Assembly (NCBI RefSeq): GCF_029910215.1
Contig: NZ_CP110395.1
Location: 1 to 64,000, forward strand
DNA: 64,000 nucleotides
Direction of reading: 5' to 3'
Source: Paraburkholderia sp. D15
GTDB taxonomy: Bacteria > Pseudomonadota > Gammaproteobacteria > Burkholderiales > Burkholderiaceae
The notes below the pieces were generated by a model. The model made no database searches and had not been told where the DNA came from. It worked only from the letters and a program-made list of their open reading frames with translations. Below are positions 19,317 through 28,615 of this stretch, piece by piece (positions within the stretch are counted from its first letter, which is position 1; each line of letters starts with the position of its first letter). A program made the translations under genes and the position numbers.

Positions 19317-19781
19317 TCAATCCACCGCCTTCAAAATCGCCGCCAACTTTCCGCAATTCGCCTTCCCGCCCGTCTCCAACGTATCCGGACAAATCAGACC
19401 TTCATAAAACGCCACCTGTTGATCGCGTACCGACGATTTGCAGTTTTCGTATTCGAGTTCCGCATCCGGCGCGGGATTCTTGCCCCAATCGTTGAACGCT
19501 TCGCGCTGGAGCGCGCAATCCGTGTCCGCCTTATACGTCCACACCAGCAGGTTCTTTTGCAGCACGTCGCGCTGCGCGTCGGGTACATCTCGCCGTAGCG
19601 CTTGATAAAGCTTGTCGGCCCGCGCAGCCTTGGCCGCGGTCTCCTGTTGCGCGCAGGCGATTTCCTGATCCCGGTTGAGATTGCTTGCATCGCAGTCGGC
19701 TTTCGCGTGCGCGGTGGAAGCGATCAAAGCCAGCGCGCCTGACATTGCGAGCCTGACGATACGCAACGTAATAGGTCTCAT
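19317..19781 (-). CDS. LprI-like (DUF1311) periplasmic protein
   Basis: The ~154-residue protein has a signal peptide (MRPITLRIVRL...STAHA) and a mature part with the DUF1311 pattern: DCDASNLNRDQEIACAQQE followed by a helical segment with W-x-x-x-A-D-x-x-C. DUF1311 includes the mycobacterial LprI lysozyme inhibitor. Six cysteines in the mature part suggest disulphides. The start at 19781 is chosen because it has GAGGGGG upstream and begins the signal sequence; a longer frame to 19829 adds 16 residues without support. Confidence 0.8.
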   Translation of the reverse strand: MRPITLRIVRLAMSGALALIASTAHAKADCDASNLNRDQEIACAQQETAAKAARADKLYQALRRDVPDAQRDVLQKNLLVWTYKADTDCALQREAFNDWGKNPAPDAELEYENCKSSVRDQQVAFYEGLICPDTLETGGKANCGKLAAILKAVD

Positions 19782-20047
19782 GCGAGCGTCCCCCTCGAAG
19801 TAATGAAAAAGCGATTGCACCGTCCGCACGATTTTCCAGAATCGAACGGCAGGTCGTCGTTTTGTTTAAATTCACCGATATGCAAATATGCGACACGCAT
19901 CTGATTAATTTCGGCGTCGCCATAGCTTCTTCGATTCGACTGCGATAATCAACTCCGTTTTACGATTCGCCCATTACCCAAGCCCGATCACTCCGGCTAC
20001 CATACCGACGCGTCACGCCTTTTCACCGAAACGAAATCGAATTGTTT

Positions 20048-20971
20048 ATGTCCGCGTTTCCCACGCCCGCCGAACTCAGCCGCCTCCTGCCGTTCGCCGC
20101 GTCCGCCAGGCCGTGGCGTCTGGTGCGCTACGCGTGCACGGATTGGCTGGTCATCGCGCTGTGCTGGGTGGCGATGGCGCGCGTCCCGCATCCGCTCGTC
20201 TATGCCGCCGGCGTGTTGCTGATCGCCGGCCGTCTACAGGCGCTCGGCGTGATCCTTCACGACGCCTGCCATCTTCCGTCGCGACGCAGAAACCTGCCGC
20301 TCGTCATCGTCGAGGCGCTGGCCGGCTGGCCGATCGGGTCGTCGATCGCGGCGATGCGCTATCACCATCTGCGGCATCACCGCGCGGTGTGCACGCCGGA
20401 AGATCCGTATCTGCACCGTCTGGCCGCACGCGGCGGCTGGATCAAACGCGCGATGATGCTGCGCGGCGCCTTGCTGCCCATCTGGTGGCCGCTGCGCGCG
20501 GTGATGTCGCCGCTCGCGTTGCTGTGGCCGGCGTTCCGTCCGTGGTATGCGCGCGGCTTTCTTCAGGAGCGCTCGAAGCGCGATCTGCGCCGGCATCCCG
20601 AGATCATCGCGTGCGCGCGTGCCGATCTGCCGCATTGTGTCGCGTATCTGCTGGCGATCGCCGCCGTCGTCCATTGGGATCTGCCGTTCTTGACCTACTA
20701 CGGGCTGCCCTGGGTGCTTGGCGGGATCATGAACGCGAACCGCGTGCTGATCGAACACGATCACGTCGAGCAAGGCGAGCGCTCGCAGCAAGCCGTGTGG
20801 GCGATGACGCATACGTGGCACTACGGCTGGGCCGGCAAGCTCGTGCTGTTCCCGCGCAACATCGGTTTCCACCAGGTGCATCACGTCTATCCGGCGTTGG
20901 CGCTGGAACATCTGCCGGCGGTGCATCGTCATCTGCTCGAACGGATTCGGGCGAGTTCGCAACAAACCTGA
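20048..20971 (+). CDS. Membrane fatty acid desaturase
   Basis: This integral-membrane di-iron enzyme of about 307 residues has the three histidine boxes of the desaturase/hydroxylase superfamily: HDACH at 71-75, HHLRHH at 106-111 and HQVHH at about 275-279. Hydrophobic segments lie around 33-65, 85-100 and 210-235. It would introduce a double bond or hydroxyl into a lipid chain. It stands at the left edge of a ten-gene lipid-type cluster and faces the Rieske gene convergently (30 bp between stops). ATG 20048 is used; an in-frame TTG lies two codons upstream. Confidence 0.88.
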   Translation: MSAFPTPAELSRLLPFAASARPWRLVRYACTDWLVIALCWVAMARVPHPLVYAAGVLLIAGRLQALGVILHDACHLPSRRRNLPLVIVEALAGWPIGSSIAAMRYHHLRHHRAVCTPEDPYLHRLAARGGWIKRAMMLRGALLPIWWPLRAVMSPLALLWPAFRPWYARGFLQERSKRDLRRHPEIIACARADLPHCVAYLLAIAAVVHWDLPFLTYYGLPWVLGGIMNANRVLIEHDHVEQGERSQQAVWAMTHTWHYGWAGKLVLFPRNIGFHQVHHVYPALALEHLPAVHRHLLERIRASSQQT

Positions 20972-21001
20972 AGCAACGCGGCGCGAGAGTTCGCGCGCGC
21001 G

Positions 21002-22132
21002 TCAGATTTCGAACTTCATCAGCTTCTCGCCGCGCTGCGCCTCGGGCAAGGTTTCGCCACGCCGCACGGCAGCCAGCAAACGCTCGATGCCCACATGCAC
21101 CACGTCCGCGCGAACGTTGTGCGGCTCGAAGCCGGGCGCGTTATCCAGTCCCTGCCGATGCGCGCGCATGATACGCACGTCCTGCTGAATCACGATGTGG
21201 GTATAGAGATGCAGCAGCGGTCTGATCGCGCGCAACACCCAGCGCGGCAAACGGAAACGGTACGCGATGTAGGTGTACACGCGTGACCGCCGGTCATCGA
21301 TCGGCGTGATCTGGCTGACGATCAGAAACCCCGACCGGCTGCCCCACAGATAATCGCAACGCGTGACGTTCGGCGCGAAAAAACGATCCGTATGAACGAG
21401 CGGCTCGCGATCGGGATTCGTGAGCCAATCCATCATGCCGATCTTGTCCTGCTCGTCGTGATAGGTCACTTCGACGCTATCCGCCTTCAGCGCCACCGAC
21501 GCCTCCATCGCACTGCCGCGGCTCGAGCGGAAAATGCCGTCGTGGACGAACACGGTGTGCGGCACATCCATGAAATTCTGCGCGAGCATGCCGATGTCGC
21601 CGTCGAACGTGTTCACCATGAAATACGACTGCCACGGCGCTTGATCGTAGAACGGCATGCGGAAGATCGGCTTTGCATCGGTATCGGCATCGCCTTCGCC
21701 GAGGAATACCCAGATCAGGCTGTCGTGTTCGCGCACCGGCAAGCTGCGTTGCTTGAATGGGTAGTCGCTGGGGGCGGCGGCGGGCTTCACGCCGTCGATC
21801 GTCGGAATGTGGACGACCTGACCGTCGCCGTCATAACGCCAGCCGTGATACGGACAGACGAGGCAATCGTCGGCCAGCTTTCCTGCGGATAAACGCGTGC
21901 CGCGATGCACGCATTGATCGATCAAGGCCGCGACATCGCCATTGGCGCGTCGAAACAGCACGATGCCCAGACCGAGAATTTTGACGCCGAGCGGTTTTCC
22001 GCGCCGCAATTCGCGCTGCGTGCACGCGACGAACCATTGTTCGTGCATGCCGTCACGGGTGGCGCTGGAAGTAGCGGAGGCCGAGGCACGAAAGGCAATC
22101 GGTTGTTCGGGTTCGCGATCTACGGTCGGCAT
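21002..22132 (-). CDS. Rieske non-heme iron oxygenase
   Basis: The 376-residue protein has an N-terminal Rieske [2Fe-2S] site, CVH followed 16 residues later by CPYH (about 73-94), and a catalytic iron site DVPHTVFVH (about 190-198). The size and motif layout fit the single-component-oxygenase branch (vanillate demethylase/pheophorbide oxygenase-like), which hydroxylates or demethylates a hydrophobic substrate using electrons from a reductase not present here. It starts four bases after the GH3 stop, so it is the last gene of the desaturase-GH3-Rieske operon. Confidence 0.88.
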   Translation of the reverse strand: MPTVDREPEQPIAFRASASATSSATRDGMHEQWFVACTQRELRRGKPLGVKILGLGIVLFRRANGDVAALIDQCVHRGTRLSAGKLADDCLVCPYHGWRYDGDGQVVHIPTIDGVKPAAAPSDYPFKQRSLPVREHDSLIWVFLGEGDADTDAKPIFRMPFYDQAPWQSYFMVNTFDGDIGMLAQNFMDVPHTVFVHDGIFRSSRGSAMEASVALKADSVEVTYHDEQDKIGMMDWLTNPDREPLVHTDRFFAPNVTRCDYLWGSRSGFLIVSQITPIDDRRSRVYTYIAYRFRLPRWVLRAIRPLLHLYTHIVIQQDVRIMRAHRQGLDNAPGFEPHNVRADVVHVGIERLLAAVRRGETLPEAQRGEKLMKFEI

Positions 22133-22136
22133 GATG

Positions 22137-23729
22137 TCAGTCGCCGGTCAGGGCAAGAAGTGCGCTCGCGGTATCGAGCCGGCTCACGAGCATGCGCGGC
22201 TTGGCGTCGCCGGCGCGAATGCCGGTTAGCTCCGCGGCGTGTTGAATCGCATGGGCAAGCCGCTGGGGCAAGCCTTGAAGCTGCCGTACTCGTACGGGTC
22301 CGAGTTGGCCGAGGCGGCGCGCGTGAGCGTAGTGGAATGCACGCTGCAACGCGGTATCGACTATCGACGCTAACGCAGCCGTATCGCTTGACGTATTGCC
22401 GCCCGCCACCAGCAGCACGTAATGCGGTGTTTGCGAGTCGATGCAGGGAACGAGGCACAGCGTGTCGTTGATATCTGCAAACGTGTCGGCGAGCACGCTC
22501 GTGACTGTCGCCTCATCGAGCTTTTCGCCGACGAGGTCGCACTGCGCGCCGGCTCGGCCCGCGAATTCCACACGCGGCGTACGACCAGCGAAGCCCGTGA
22601 CTCGCACCCGATCGCCGAGCAGGTAGCGATACAAACCGCCAGCCGTCGTCACAACCACCTGCACGACATCTCCGACGCGCAGATCGGCCGCATCGCACAC
22701 GCGACCGTCGTCGAACACGAACTCCAGAAAGTGGCTTTCGATCGCGAGCGGGCAGCCGTCGTCCGAACCGAACGGCAGCGTGACCACGGCCTCCGTCGCG
22801 AACAGTCCCTTAGGCAGCCAGCGCGCATGCGGAAACCGCGTGCGCAATTGAGCCGCGTAACGGCGGCTCGGGCCGTCCATCCAGCAACTGACGGCGGCAA
22901 GCCGGGGCCACAGCGGCTCGCATGTGCCTTCGGAAAGGGCGGCACGTAGCGCGGTTTTGCGCGCGGCCGGCAACATCGATTCCAGCCACGCCAGCGTCGC
23001 GCCGTGATCCGCCTCGTTGCCTTCGAACAGCGGACGCAGGAGGCTCGACAGAAACGTCGGACTCCACACGCTGATGAAGCTTAGATCGTCAGCGGCAATC
23101 AGCGCCAGCAAGGTCTGCCGACGCCACGCGTCGGTGTCGTCGGAAAACGGCGGCACGATCAGCGTCGGCGCGAGACCCGCGACGATGCTGCCGCCGAGAT
23201 AATCCAGATCGCTCGCCGAGCCGATCGGAATGCCGTTCGCGGCGCATCCGTTCGCTTGCAACGGCGGCGACATCGACCAGTACGCGCGACCGTGTGCGAT
23301 CTCCGGCACTTGCCCATAAACGTCGGCAAGCCACACCACCAGCGCGCGTTGCATTTCGTCGAGAAACGCCGGCGTGTACGGAATCAGCTTCTGCAACGCG
23401 CTGTTGCCGCTGGTGCGCTCGAAAAACCGTGGCGCCTGCGCGCTCAGCACGGGTTCCGTCTCGCGTTGCGCGCGCTCGATCCACGGCAGTAAATCGGCAT
23501 ACGTCTGCAGCGGCACGCGCTCGCGATACTGCGCGGCATCGCGGATATCGGCAAAACCGTATGCACGTCCAAACGCCGTATCGCGATTCGTGTCGAGCAA
23601 TTGCCTCAGGCGTTTTGCCTGCGTAAGCGCCGGGTCGGCAATGGCCGCGTGCCACGTATCGAGCGCGGGATGTGCGGCAGCGAGGAAATCCCGCCACGCG
23701 TCGCGCGTGACATTCGAGTCCGTCGTCAT
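22137..23729 (-). CDS. GH3-family acyl-adenylate-forming amide synthetase
   Basis: The 530-residue protein matches the GH3 family known from plant auxin/jasmonate conjugation: ERTSGNSALQKLIPYTPAF (about 100-118), WSMSPPLQ, ATEAVVTLPF, and a GGLYRYLLGDRVRVTGF segment. GH3 enzymes adenylate a carboxylic acid and pass the acyl group to an amine, usually an amino acid. Bacterial members are common but mostly uncharacterised. Its ATG overlaps the upstream desaturase stop by one base (TGATG), showing translational coupling. With desaturases and acyltransferases nearby, a fatty acid is the likely substrate, but that is inference. Confidence 0.88.
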   Translation of the reverse strand: MTTDSNVTRDAWRDFLAAAHPALDTWHAAIADPALTQAKRLRQLLDTNRDTAFGRAYGFADIRDAAQYRERVPLQTYADLLPWIERAQRETEPVLSAQAPRFFERTSGNSALQKLIPYTPAFLDEMQRALVVWLADVYGQVPEIAHGRAYWSMSPPLQANGCAANGIPIGSASDLDYLGGSIVAGLAPTLIVPPFSDDTDAWRRQTLLALIAADDLSFISVWSPTFLSSLLRPLFEGNEADHGATLAWLESMLPAARKTALRAALSEGTCEPLWPRLAAVSCWMDGPSRRYAAQLRTRFPHARWLPKGLFATEAVVTLPFGSDDGCPLAIESHFLEFVFDDGRVCDAADLRVGDVVQVVVTTAGGLYRYLLGDRVRVTGFAGRTPRVEFAGRAGAQCDLVGEKLDEATVTSVLADTFADINDTLCLVPCIDSQTPHYVLLVAGGNTSSDTAALASIVDTALQRAFHYAHARRLGQLGPVRVRQLQGLPQRLAHAIQHAAELTGIRAGDAKPRMLVSRLDTASALLALTGD

Positions 23730-24667
23730 CAGAAGTACGTCTTGTCGAGCCGGGACAGATCGTCGGGCAAGCGTTGTGGCGGCAAAAAGATCTGCAGCCA
23801 GCCGAACCACAACGGCCGCGTTTCCTTCACGTTCGACGCCGCATGCAATTGTTGCCACCGCAGATTCGGCCGCCGATGATGCGTGAGGTTGTAGTTGAAG
23901 TTCAGGAACGCCCAGCGCACGAGCGTCGGCGCGCGCATGTTGTACGTACCTTCCACTGCATCGAGCGGCGTGCGCATGTGATACACCCACTGCAACGACG
24001 ACCACGAAAACGCGAACGCGGCGTAGGCGATCAGAACGACGTCGAGCGTCCAGTGAAACAGCCAGCCCGCGAACAGCCACGCGGCCACACCGCACAGCAC
24101 TTCGATACGAATCCGCTTGAAATCGCGCAGCGAAAAGTCCTTGAAGGCCGCGGCGTAGGTATTGTCGTCGCCGCGTTTCGACCAGCTACTCGCGATGCCG
24201 GCCGGCAGCAGGGCCAGAACGATACTGCCCACCAGTCCGCCAAGCCAGATGCCGCCCAGGATCGCCGCGTAATACTCGATCCGCTTGCGCAGCAGCGATT
24301 CGTCCAGCGTCGCGAAATCGGCCCGCTCGGCGCGCGTGCGATTGCGCACGTGGTGGCCGAGGTGGTTGATATGAATCAGCGTGGCAGACGCGCCGAACAT
24401 CGTCGAGGCCCACCACATCATCAGATAGTTGAGTGTGCGGTGCCGATGTCCGAAGCCGTGAAAGGTCTCGTGCATCATCGAGAACACGCCCTGCAACACG
24501 AGGCAGAACGGAATCAGGATCAGCCATTTGAGCGGACCCGCGTGGGTGGTCGATAGCCACGTCAGCACGGCAATCCAGAACGCCGTCTGCAACGTCAACA
24601 CGACGAGGTTGGCGAGATCGAAAGCGTGCGATTGCGTGGCGGTATTTTTCTCGGTCGAAATGGGCAT
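23729..24667 (-). CDS. Membrane fatty acid desaturase/hydroxylase
   Basis: A 312-residue integral-membrane protein with histidine boxes HETFHGFGHRH (about 67-77), HINHLGHH (about 98-105) and NLTHHRRPN (about 270). Hydrophobic segments lie at 20-60, 137-160 and 195-225. It is the first gene of a tightly coupled operon with the GH3 and Rieske genes and diverges from the PF10118 gene across about 185 bp that should hold both promoters. The spacing of boxes two and three differs from the desaturase at 20048, so the two probably act at different positions or on different substrates. Confidence 0.87.
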   Translation of the reverse strand: MPISTEKNTATQSHAFDLANLVVLTLQTAFWIAVLTWLSTTHAGPLKWLILIPFCLVLQGVFSMMHETFHGFGHRHRTLNYLMMWWASTMFGASATLIHINHLGHHVRNRTRAERADFATLDESLLRKRIEYYAAILGGIWLGGLVGSIVLALLPAGIASSWSKRGDDNTYAAAFKDFSLRDFKRIRIEVLCGVAAWLFAGWLFHWTLDVVLIAYAAFAFSWSSLQWVYHMRTPLDAVEGTYNMRAPTLVRWAFLNFNYNLTHHRRPNLRWQQLHAASNVKETRPLWFGWLQIFLPPQRLPDDLSRLDKTYF

Positions 24668-24851
24668 GCCGGCGTTGAAAACTTAATGTACGCGAAGGAT
24701 ACCCCGGATATCGCCGATTAATCCAACAAGCGCAAACCGGTCGTTCAGGGGCATGCGAATTGAATAAGAAAATCCCGATTAGACTTGGCGAACGCGTGCA
24801 TTCCCTTTATCTTTGCCACCTTCCAATCCGGCGCCCGGCCTGTCGATCGAT

Positions 24852-25715
24852 ATGATTTTTTCCCGCAAACGCGTCAGTGAATCTCCGCCGGTTGCCGATA
24901 TCGTGCAACGCGATTTGCGCTTTACGCTCGACGACACCATTCCGCGTTACTGGTATCGCGGCTGGTGTCACGTCACCCGATTTTTCGACGCGTTTTCGAT
25001 CATGTTTCCGCTCGGCGAAAAGTTCTTTATCGACAGCGTGAAGCAGTTTCGCGATGAAATACCGGCCGGCACGCCGCTCGCGCGGGATGTGGCGGGTTTC
25101 ACGCATCAGGAAGCCACGCATATTCGCGAGCATCGGCTGTATAACCAGCGTCTTGCCGCGCAGGGCGCGCCGACCGCCGAACTCGAAGCATTGATCGCGC
25201 GTCGCCAGCAAGGCAGTTTGCGCAACATCTCGCGCACCACGTGGGTCGCGCTGACCGCGTGCCTCGAACACTACACCGCGATTCTCTCGGACCAATTGCT
25301 GCGTCACCCCGAGATATTCGATGGCGCCGATCCCGCCATGGCCGCGATCTGGCGCTGGCACGCGATCGAGGAAACGGAACACAAGGCCGTTGCCTTCGAC
25401 GTATTGACGGCCTTCGAACGCAGACCGCTGCGCCGCTACGTGATCCGCTGCGGCGCAATGCTCGGCGTGTCGGTGTTCTTCGTGATCGACCTGGTTTATT
25501 TCGTCTACCGGCTGGCCGCGTGCGACCGGCAACGCGGCAACTGGCGCGAGTGGTGGCGTCTGCTGGGCTGGCTGTTCGTGCGCCCCGGCATCTTCACGCG
25601 CGTGATGCCGTCGTGGCTGTACTGGTTCGCGCCGTGGTTCCACCCGAACCGGATCGACAGCCGTGAGGTGCTGGCGCGTGCGCGTCGCTCGCTCGACGGG
25701 GAATCGGCGACATGA
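24852..25715 (+). CDS. PF10118-type predicted metal-dependent hydrolase
   Basis: The ~287-residue protein belongs to a family of predicted metal-dependent hydrolases with ferritin-like metal motifs: HQEATHIREHRLYN, LEHYTAIL and HAIEETEHKAVAFDV supply Glu and His ligands. A hydrophobic segment near residues 210-230 (GVSVFFVIDLVYFVYR) suggests membrane association. ATG 24852 is chosen; an in-frame TTG at 24813 would add 13 residues. It is followed after 28 bp by the alpha/beta hydrolase gene and is probably co-transcribed. The chemistry is not established for the family. Confidence 0.8.
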   Translation: MIFSRKRVSESPPVADIVQRDLRFTLDDTIPRYWYRGWCHVTRFFDAFSIMFPLGEKFFIDSVKQFRDEIPAGTPLARDVAGFTHQEATHIREHRLYNQRLAAQGAPTAELEALIARRQQGSLRNISRTTWVALTACLEHYTAILSDQLLRHPEIFDGADPAMAAIWRWHAIEETEHKAVAFDVLTAFERRPLRRYVIRCGAMLGVSVFFVIDLVYFVYRLAACDRQRGNWREWWRLLGWLFVRPGIFTRVMPSWLYWFAPWFHPNRIDSREVLARARRSLDGESAT

Positions 25716-25743
25716 CACCTGACTTCCTGCTGCGAGATCCACG

Positions 25744-26694
25744 ATGAATGCGACACGTCGCTGGACGCCGCTCGGCTTCGACGACTGGCAACGCCATTTT
25801 CCGGCGACGCCCTTCGCGCGCCAGACCGACGGACTCGACTGGACCGATCGCTTTATCGACTGCTGGAATCACGCGTATCCGCGCTTGCCGCGCGATACCG
25901 TGGTCGTGCTGGTGGCGGGCCTGTACTCGGAGTGGCTGCCGCGCTGTCATCGCGATGCGTTGCTCGCGCTGCGCGGCGCCGGTTATCGCGCGATGCGGCT
26001 TCCGGTTCGCTCGTCGCGCGGCGTGATCGCGCAAGGCGCGCGTATTGCCGCGATGCTGCGGACACGGTTGAAAGACGGCGAGCGTTTCGTCGCGTTGACG
26101 CATAGCAAGGGCGGCATCGATACGCTTGCGGCGCTTAACCACGCGCCGGATCTGCGCGCGCGCTGCGATGGCCTCGCGTTCGTGCAGCCGCCGGTCGGGC
26201 CGGCGTCGATCGTCGACGACATGCTCGGCTTCAATGCGACGCCGGCGTTGGCAAGCACGCGTTTGCAGGACCGCATCGGGCGGCGCTTGCTGCGCACCCG
26301 CTGGGTCGCGCAAGGCACGCTCGATATCAGTAGCCGGCGCGATCCGCGCGTCGCGACGATGCTGGCGGCAATGCCGCGTGATCTGCATTGCGTGCATGCG
26401 GTGACGTGGTCGATCGAACGCAGCTCCCGCTTCGACGCTTACCATGAGCGGCTGAATGCGCGGCGTCCCGGCTGCGCGCACGATGGGCAGTTCTATCTCG
26501 AACATCAAGTGCTGAACGGCGTGCCGCAAATCTGTCTGCCGGAACTCGATCATGGGCAGCCGGTGCTGGGCGGTTTGGGTTTCGATGCGGGGCGTTTCTG
26601 GCTGGCGTTGGCGGATCTGCTGCATGTGAGCCGCGAGTCGACCATCCGGGTTGCCGGTGACGCGCTAGCGCGGTCCGACGCCTACACGAGATAG
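25744..26694 (+). CDS. Alpha/beta-hydrolase-fold lipase/esterase-like protein
   Basis: The 316-residue protein starts a hydrolase core at VVVLVAGLYSEWLP (about 55) and has a nucleophile-elbow-like LTHSKGGIDTL near residue 120, where Ser sits in H-S-K-G-G; candidate acid and base residues follow (LPELDHGQPV near 265). No signal peptide is present, so it should act in the cytoplasm, perhaps releasing an acyl group. Its 3' end overlaps the convergent acyltransferase gene by 13 bp. Confidence 0.72.
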   Translation: MNATRRWTPLGFDDWQRHFPATPFARQTDGLDWTDRFIDCWNHAYPRLPRDTVVVLVAGLYSEWLPRCHRDALLALRGAGYRAMRLPVRSSRGVIAQGARIAAMLRTRLKDGERFVALTHSKGGIDTLAALNHAPDLRARCDGLAFVQPPVGPASIVDDMLGFNATPALASTRLQDRIGRRLLRTRWVAQGTLDISSRRDPRVATMLAAMPRDLHCVHAVTWSIERSSRFDAYHERLNARRPGCAHDGQFYLEHQVLNGVPQICLPELDHGQPVLGGLGFDAGRFWLALADLLHVSRESTIRVAGDALARSDAYTR

Positions 26695-27830
26695 ATCTCG
26701 AAGCCCGGAATTCTCGCAGCCGATGCGCTGTCGATGGCCGCGCCCGCGCGTTCGCTCGACAACGTGTAGAGGTCCATCGGCACCCGCGTCAGGCGATAAC
26801 GCGCGAGTGCGGGCCACAACGGATCGTCGTCGTAGAGACAAAGCTGCACCAGCGCGTACCGGTTACGCAGCGTCGACCACGCGGCGTCGAGCAACGCGGC
26901 GAATATCTCGGGGTCGCGTTGCTTCACCTGCAGATGCGTCAGATAGACGTCGAGCAATGCCTCGCCGGGCGGGGCGATTCGAGGACGGCCGAACATCGGC
27001 GCGAATGCGTTGAACGCCACGCGGATCGCCTGCAGCGATAACGGCAGCTTTTCCAGCACGATTCGCTTGATGCGTCCGGCGTCCCACGGCGCGACGCAGC
27101 CGACGAGATTGCCGCGCGCATCCAGCGCGAGCAGAAACGATTCGATGCCGAAGTCTGTCCAGGTACTCAACCGGCGTTCGAACTCGCGCTCGTCGAACAC
27201 GGGGCCGAACGGTTGCGCTTTCGACTCCGCGTCGAGAAACGCCCGGAGTGCGTCGGCATGATGCGATTGCGCGCGCACGACGCGGATCGGTCGGGCGGGG
27301 CGTGAGGTTATGTCGTCATCGCGGTCATGCAGCGCATTGAAGCCTTGCCAGCCCTTTCGGCCATGAATCGACACGTTGCCATAGCCACGCCAATGCGTCA
27401 GCGGCAAACGGCCATGACGCCTTGTGCCGAGCAAGGATTGCGCGGCCAGCTTGTTGTCGCGAATCATGCAGCAATACGCGTGTTGCACGCCCGCGTCGCG
27501 CTCCAGATCGGCGAGCCGGCCGCGCACCTCGTCCATCCAGCTGCGCGAGAGCCGCCGGTCGGGCACGATGCGCAGATCGCCGAGATACGCGACTCGCTGC
27601 ACGCGATCGTGCAGATAGCCGTCGCGCACGACCAGACTTGCGATGCCCTTCACGTCACCAAGCGCATCTTCCGCGAGCCACGTACGATGATCGTCCGCGT
27701 GACAACGATGCAGCGCGAAGTAATCCGGCGACCGATCGAAGCGCAACGGCAGCGCGCCCTGCATCGCGTGGTGTTCGCAGAAGCCGAGAATAGCCGGGTT
27801 GTCCGCGGACGACGCGAGGCGGATCTTCAT
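26682..27830 (-). CDS. GNAT-like acyltransferase, long form
   Basis: The 382-residue protein begins MKIRLASSADNPAILGFCE, a GNAT N-terminus, with a DLRIVPDRRLSRSW segment near residue 89 matching the acyl-CoA-binding loop. A second GNAT-like half follows (about 190-380), so the protein is probably a tandem-GNAT. In the setting of a GH3 enzyme and desaturases it may transfer a fatty acyl group. It follows the shorter GNAT gene after three bases and is translationally coupled to it. Confidence 0.7.
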   Translation of the reverse strand: MKIRLASSADNPAILGFCEHHAMQGALPLRFDRSPDYFALHRCHADDHRTWLAEDALGDVKGIASLVVRDGYLHDRVQRVAYLGDLRIVPDRRLSRSWMDEVRGRLADLERDAGVQHAYCCMIRDNKLAAQSLLGTRRHGRLPLTHWRGYGNVSIHGRKGWQGFNALHDRDDDITSRPARPIRVVRAQSHHADALRAFLDAESKAQPFGPVFDEREFERRLSTWTDFGIESFLLALDARGNLVGCVAPWDAGRIKRIVLEKLPLSLQAIRVAFNAFAPMFGRPRIAPPGEALLDVYLTHLQVKQRDPEIFAALLDAAWSTLRNRYALVQLCLYDDDPLWPALARYRLTRVPMDLYTLSSERAGAAIDSASAARIPGFEIYLV

Positions 27831-27833
27831 CGG

Positions 27834-28550
27834 TCAGCCTGCTTCGCCGCCAAAGAGCCGCCGCGCCATGGGGCGAAGATTGGCCGGCGACAGCTCGCAC
27901 AGGCACACGAGTTCGTCGCCGCGCGCGTAGTGCGGATTGCGTTGCAGAAAATACGCGACGTCCGGCAGCCTGAGATGCGCGTCCGGAATTTGCGCAAGCT
28001 CCGGTGTCAGCCGACCCTGCGGCTTCTCGAACGACAACACGCCGGTGGCGCTGTCATAAGCAGCGCCGAAGCGCTGGGTGGCCAGATGATCCATCAGCGC
28101 CTGTCGATCCGGCGAAACGGACAGGTCGCTGCGTGGCGCATAGTCCCGGGCGAAGGCACGCAAATACCGGTACGTGCGGTGCCCCTTGCAGATAAGAAAC
28201 CAGTAAAGCGGCACGTCCAGATTTTGCCGTTGAAGTTCGCCGGCAAAACGAATCCACGCAAATGCCAGTTGCTGACTGCCCCAATGCGCGGGATCGATAA
28301 TCGTATCGCCGGAAAAAATCACCCGCAGCGGCGTGCCATTCCATTCGCTGTCGTATAGCTTGAGCGTGGAAAAACCCTGAATGACGTGATCGGCGTCGCG
28401 CAGAATAATGCAATGGCTTTTGTCGTTCAGATCCTGCCTGAACAGATCGCGCTGCGCGTCGCAATAAGACGCCGAATAAAGCGCGTACATCCGGTCGATT
28501 TCAGCCGTGCTCAACGTGGCACGTTCAATAGGCGTCGCGCTGAGGCGCAT
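27834..28550 (-). CDS. GNAT-like acyltransferase, short form
   Basis: The 238-residue protein has a GNAT-like layout: an N-terminal helical region (EIDRMYALYSASYCDAQRDLF), a beta-rich centre (CIILRDADHVIQGFSTLKL) and a GDTIIDPAHWGSQQLAFAW segment in the place of the acyl-CoA loop. It is the first gene of the two-gene acyltransferase operon and diverges from the PAP2-desaturase gene across only 65 bp. I cannot name the substrate. Confidence 0.68.
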   Translation of the reverse strand: MRLSATPIERATLSTAEIDRMYALYSASYCDAQRDLFRQDLNDKSHCIILRDADHVIQGFSTLKLYDSEWNGTPLRVIFSGDTIIDPAHWGSQQLAFAWIRFAGELQRQNLDVPLYWFLICKGHRTYRYLRAFARDYAPRSDLSVSPDRQALMDHLATQRFGAAYDSATGVLSFEKPQGRLTPELAQIPDAHLRLPDVAYFLQRNPHYARGDELVCLCELSPANLRPMARRLFGGEAG

Positions 28551-28615
28551 GAGTCGATTTTGTCTGGCGGAGCGGGTTGATATGATACCCGACCTATTCC
28601 CGCATTCCGCATCTC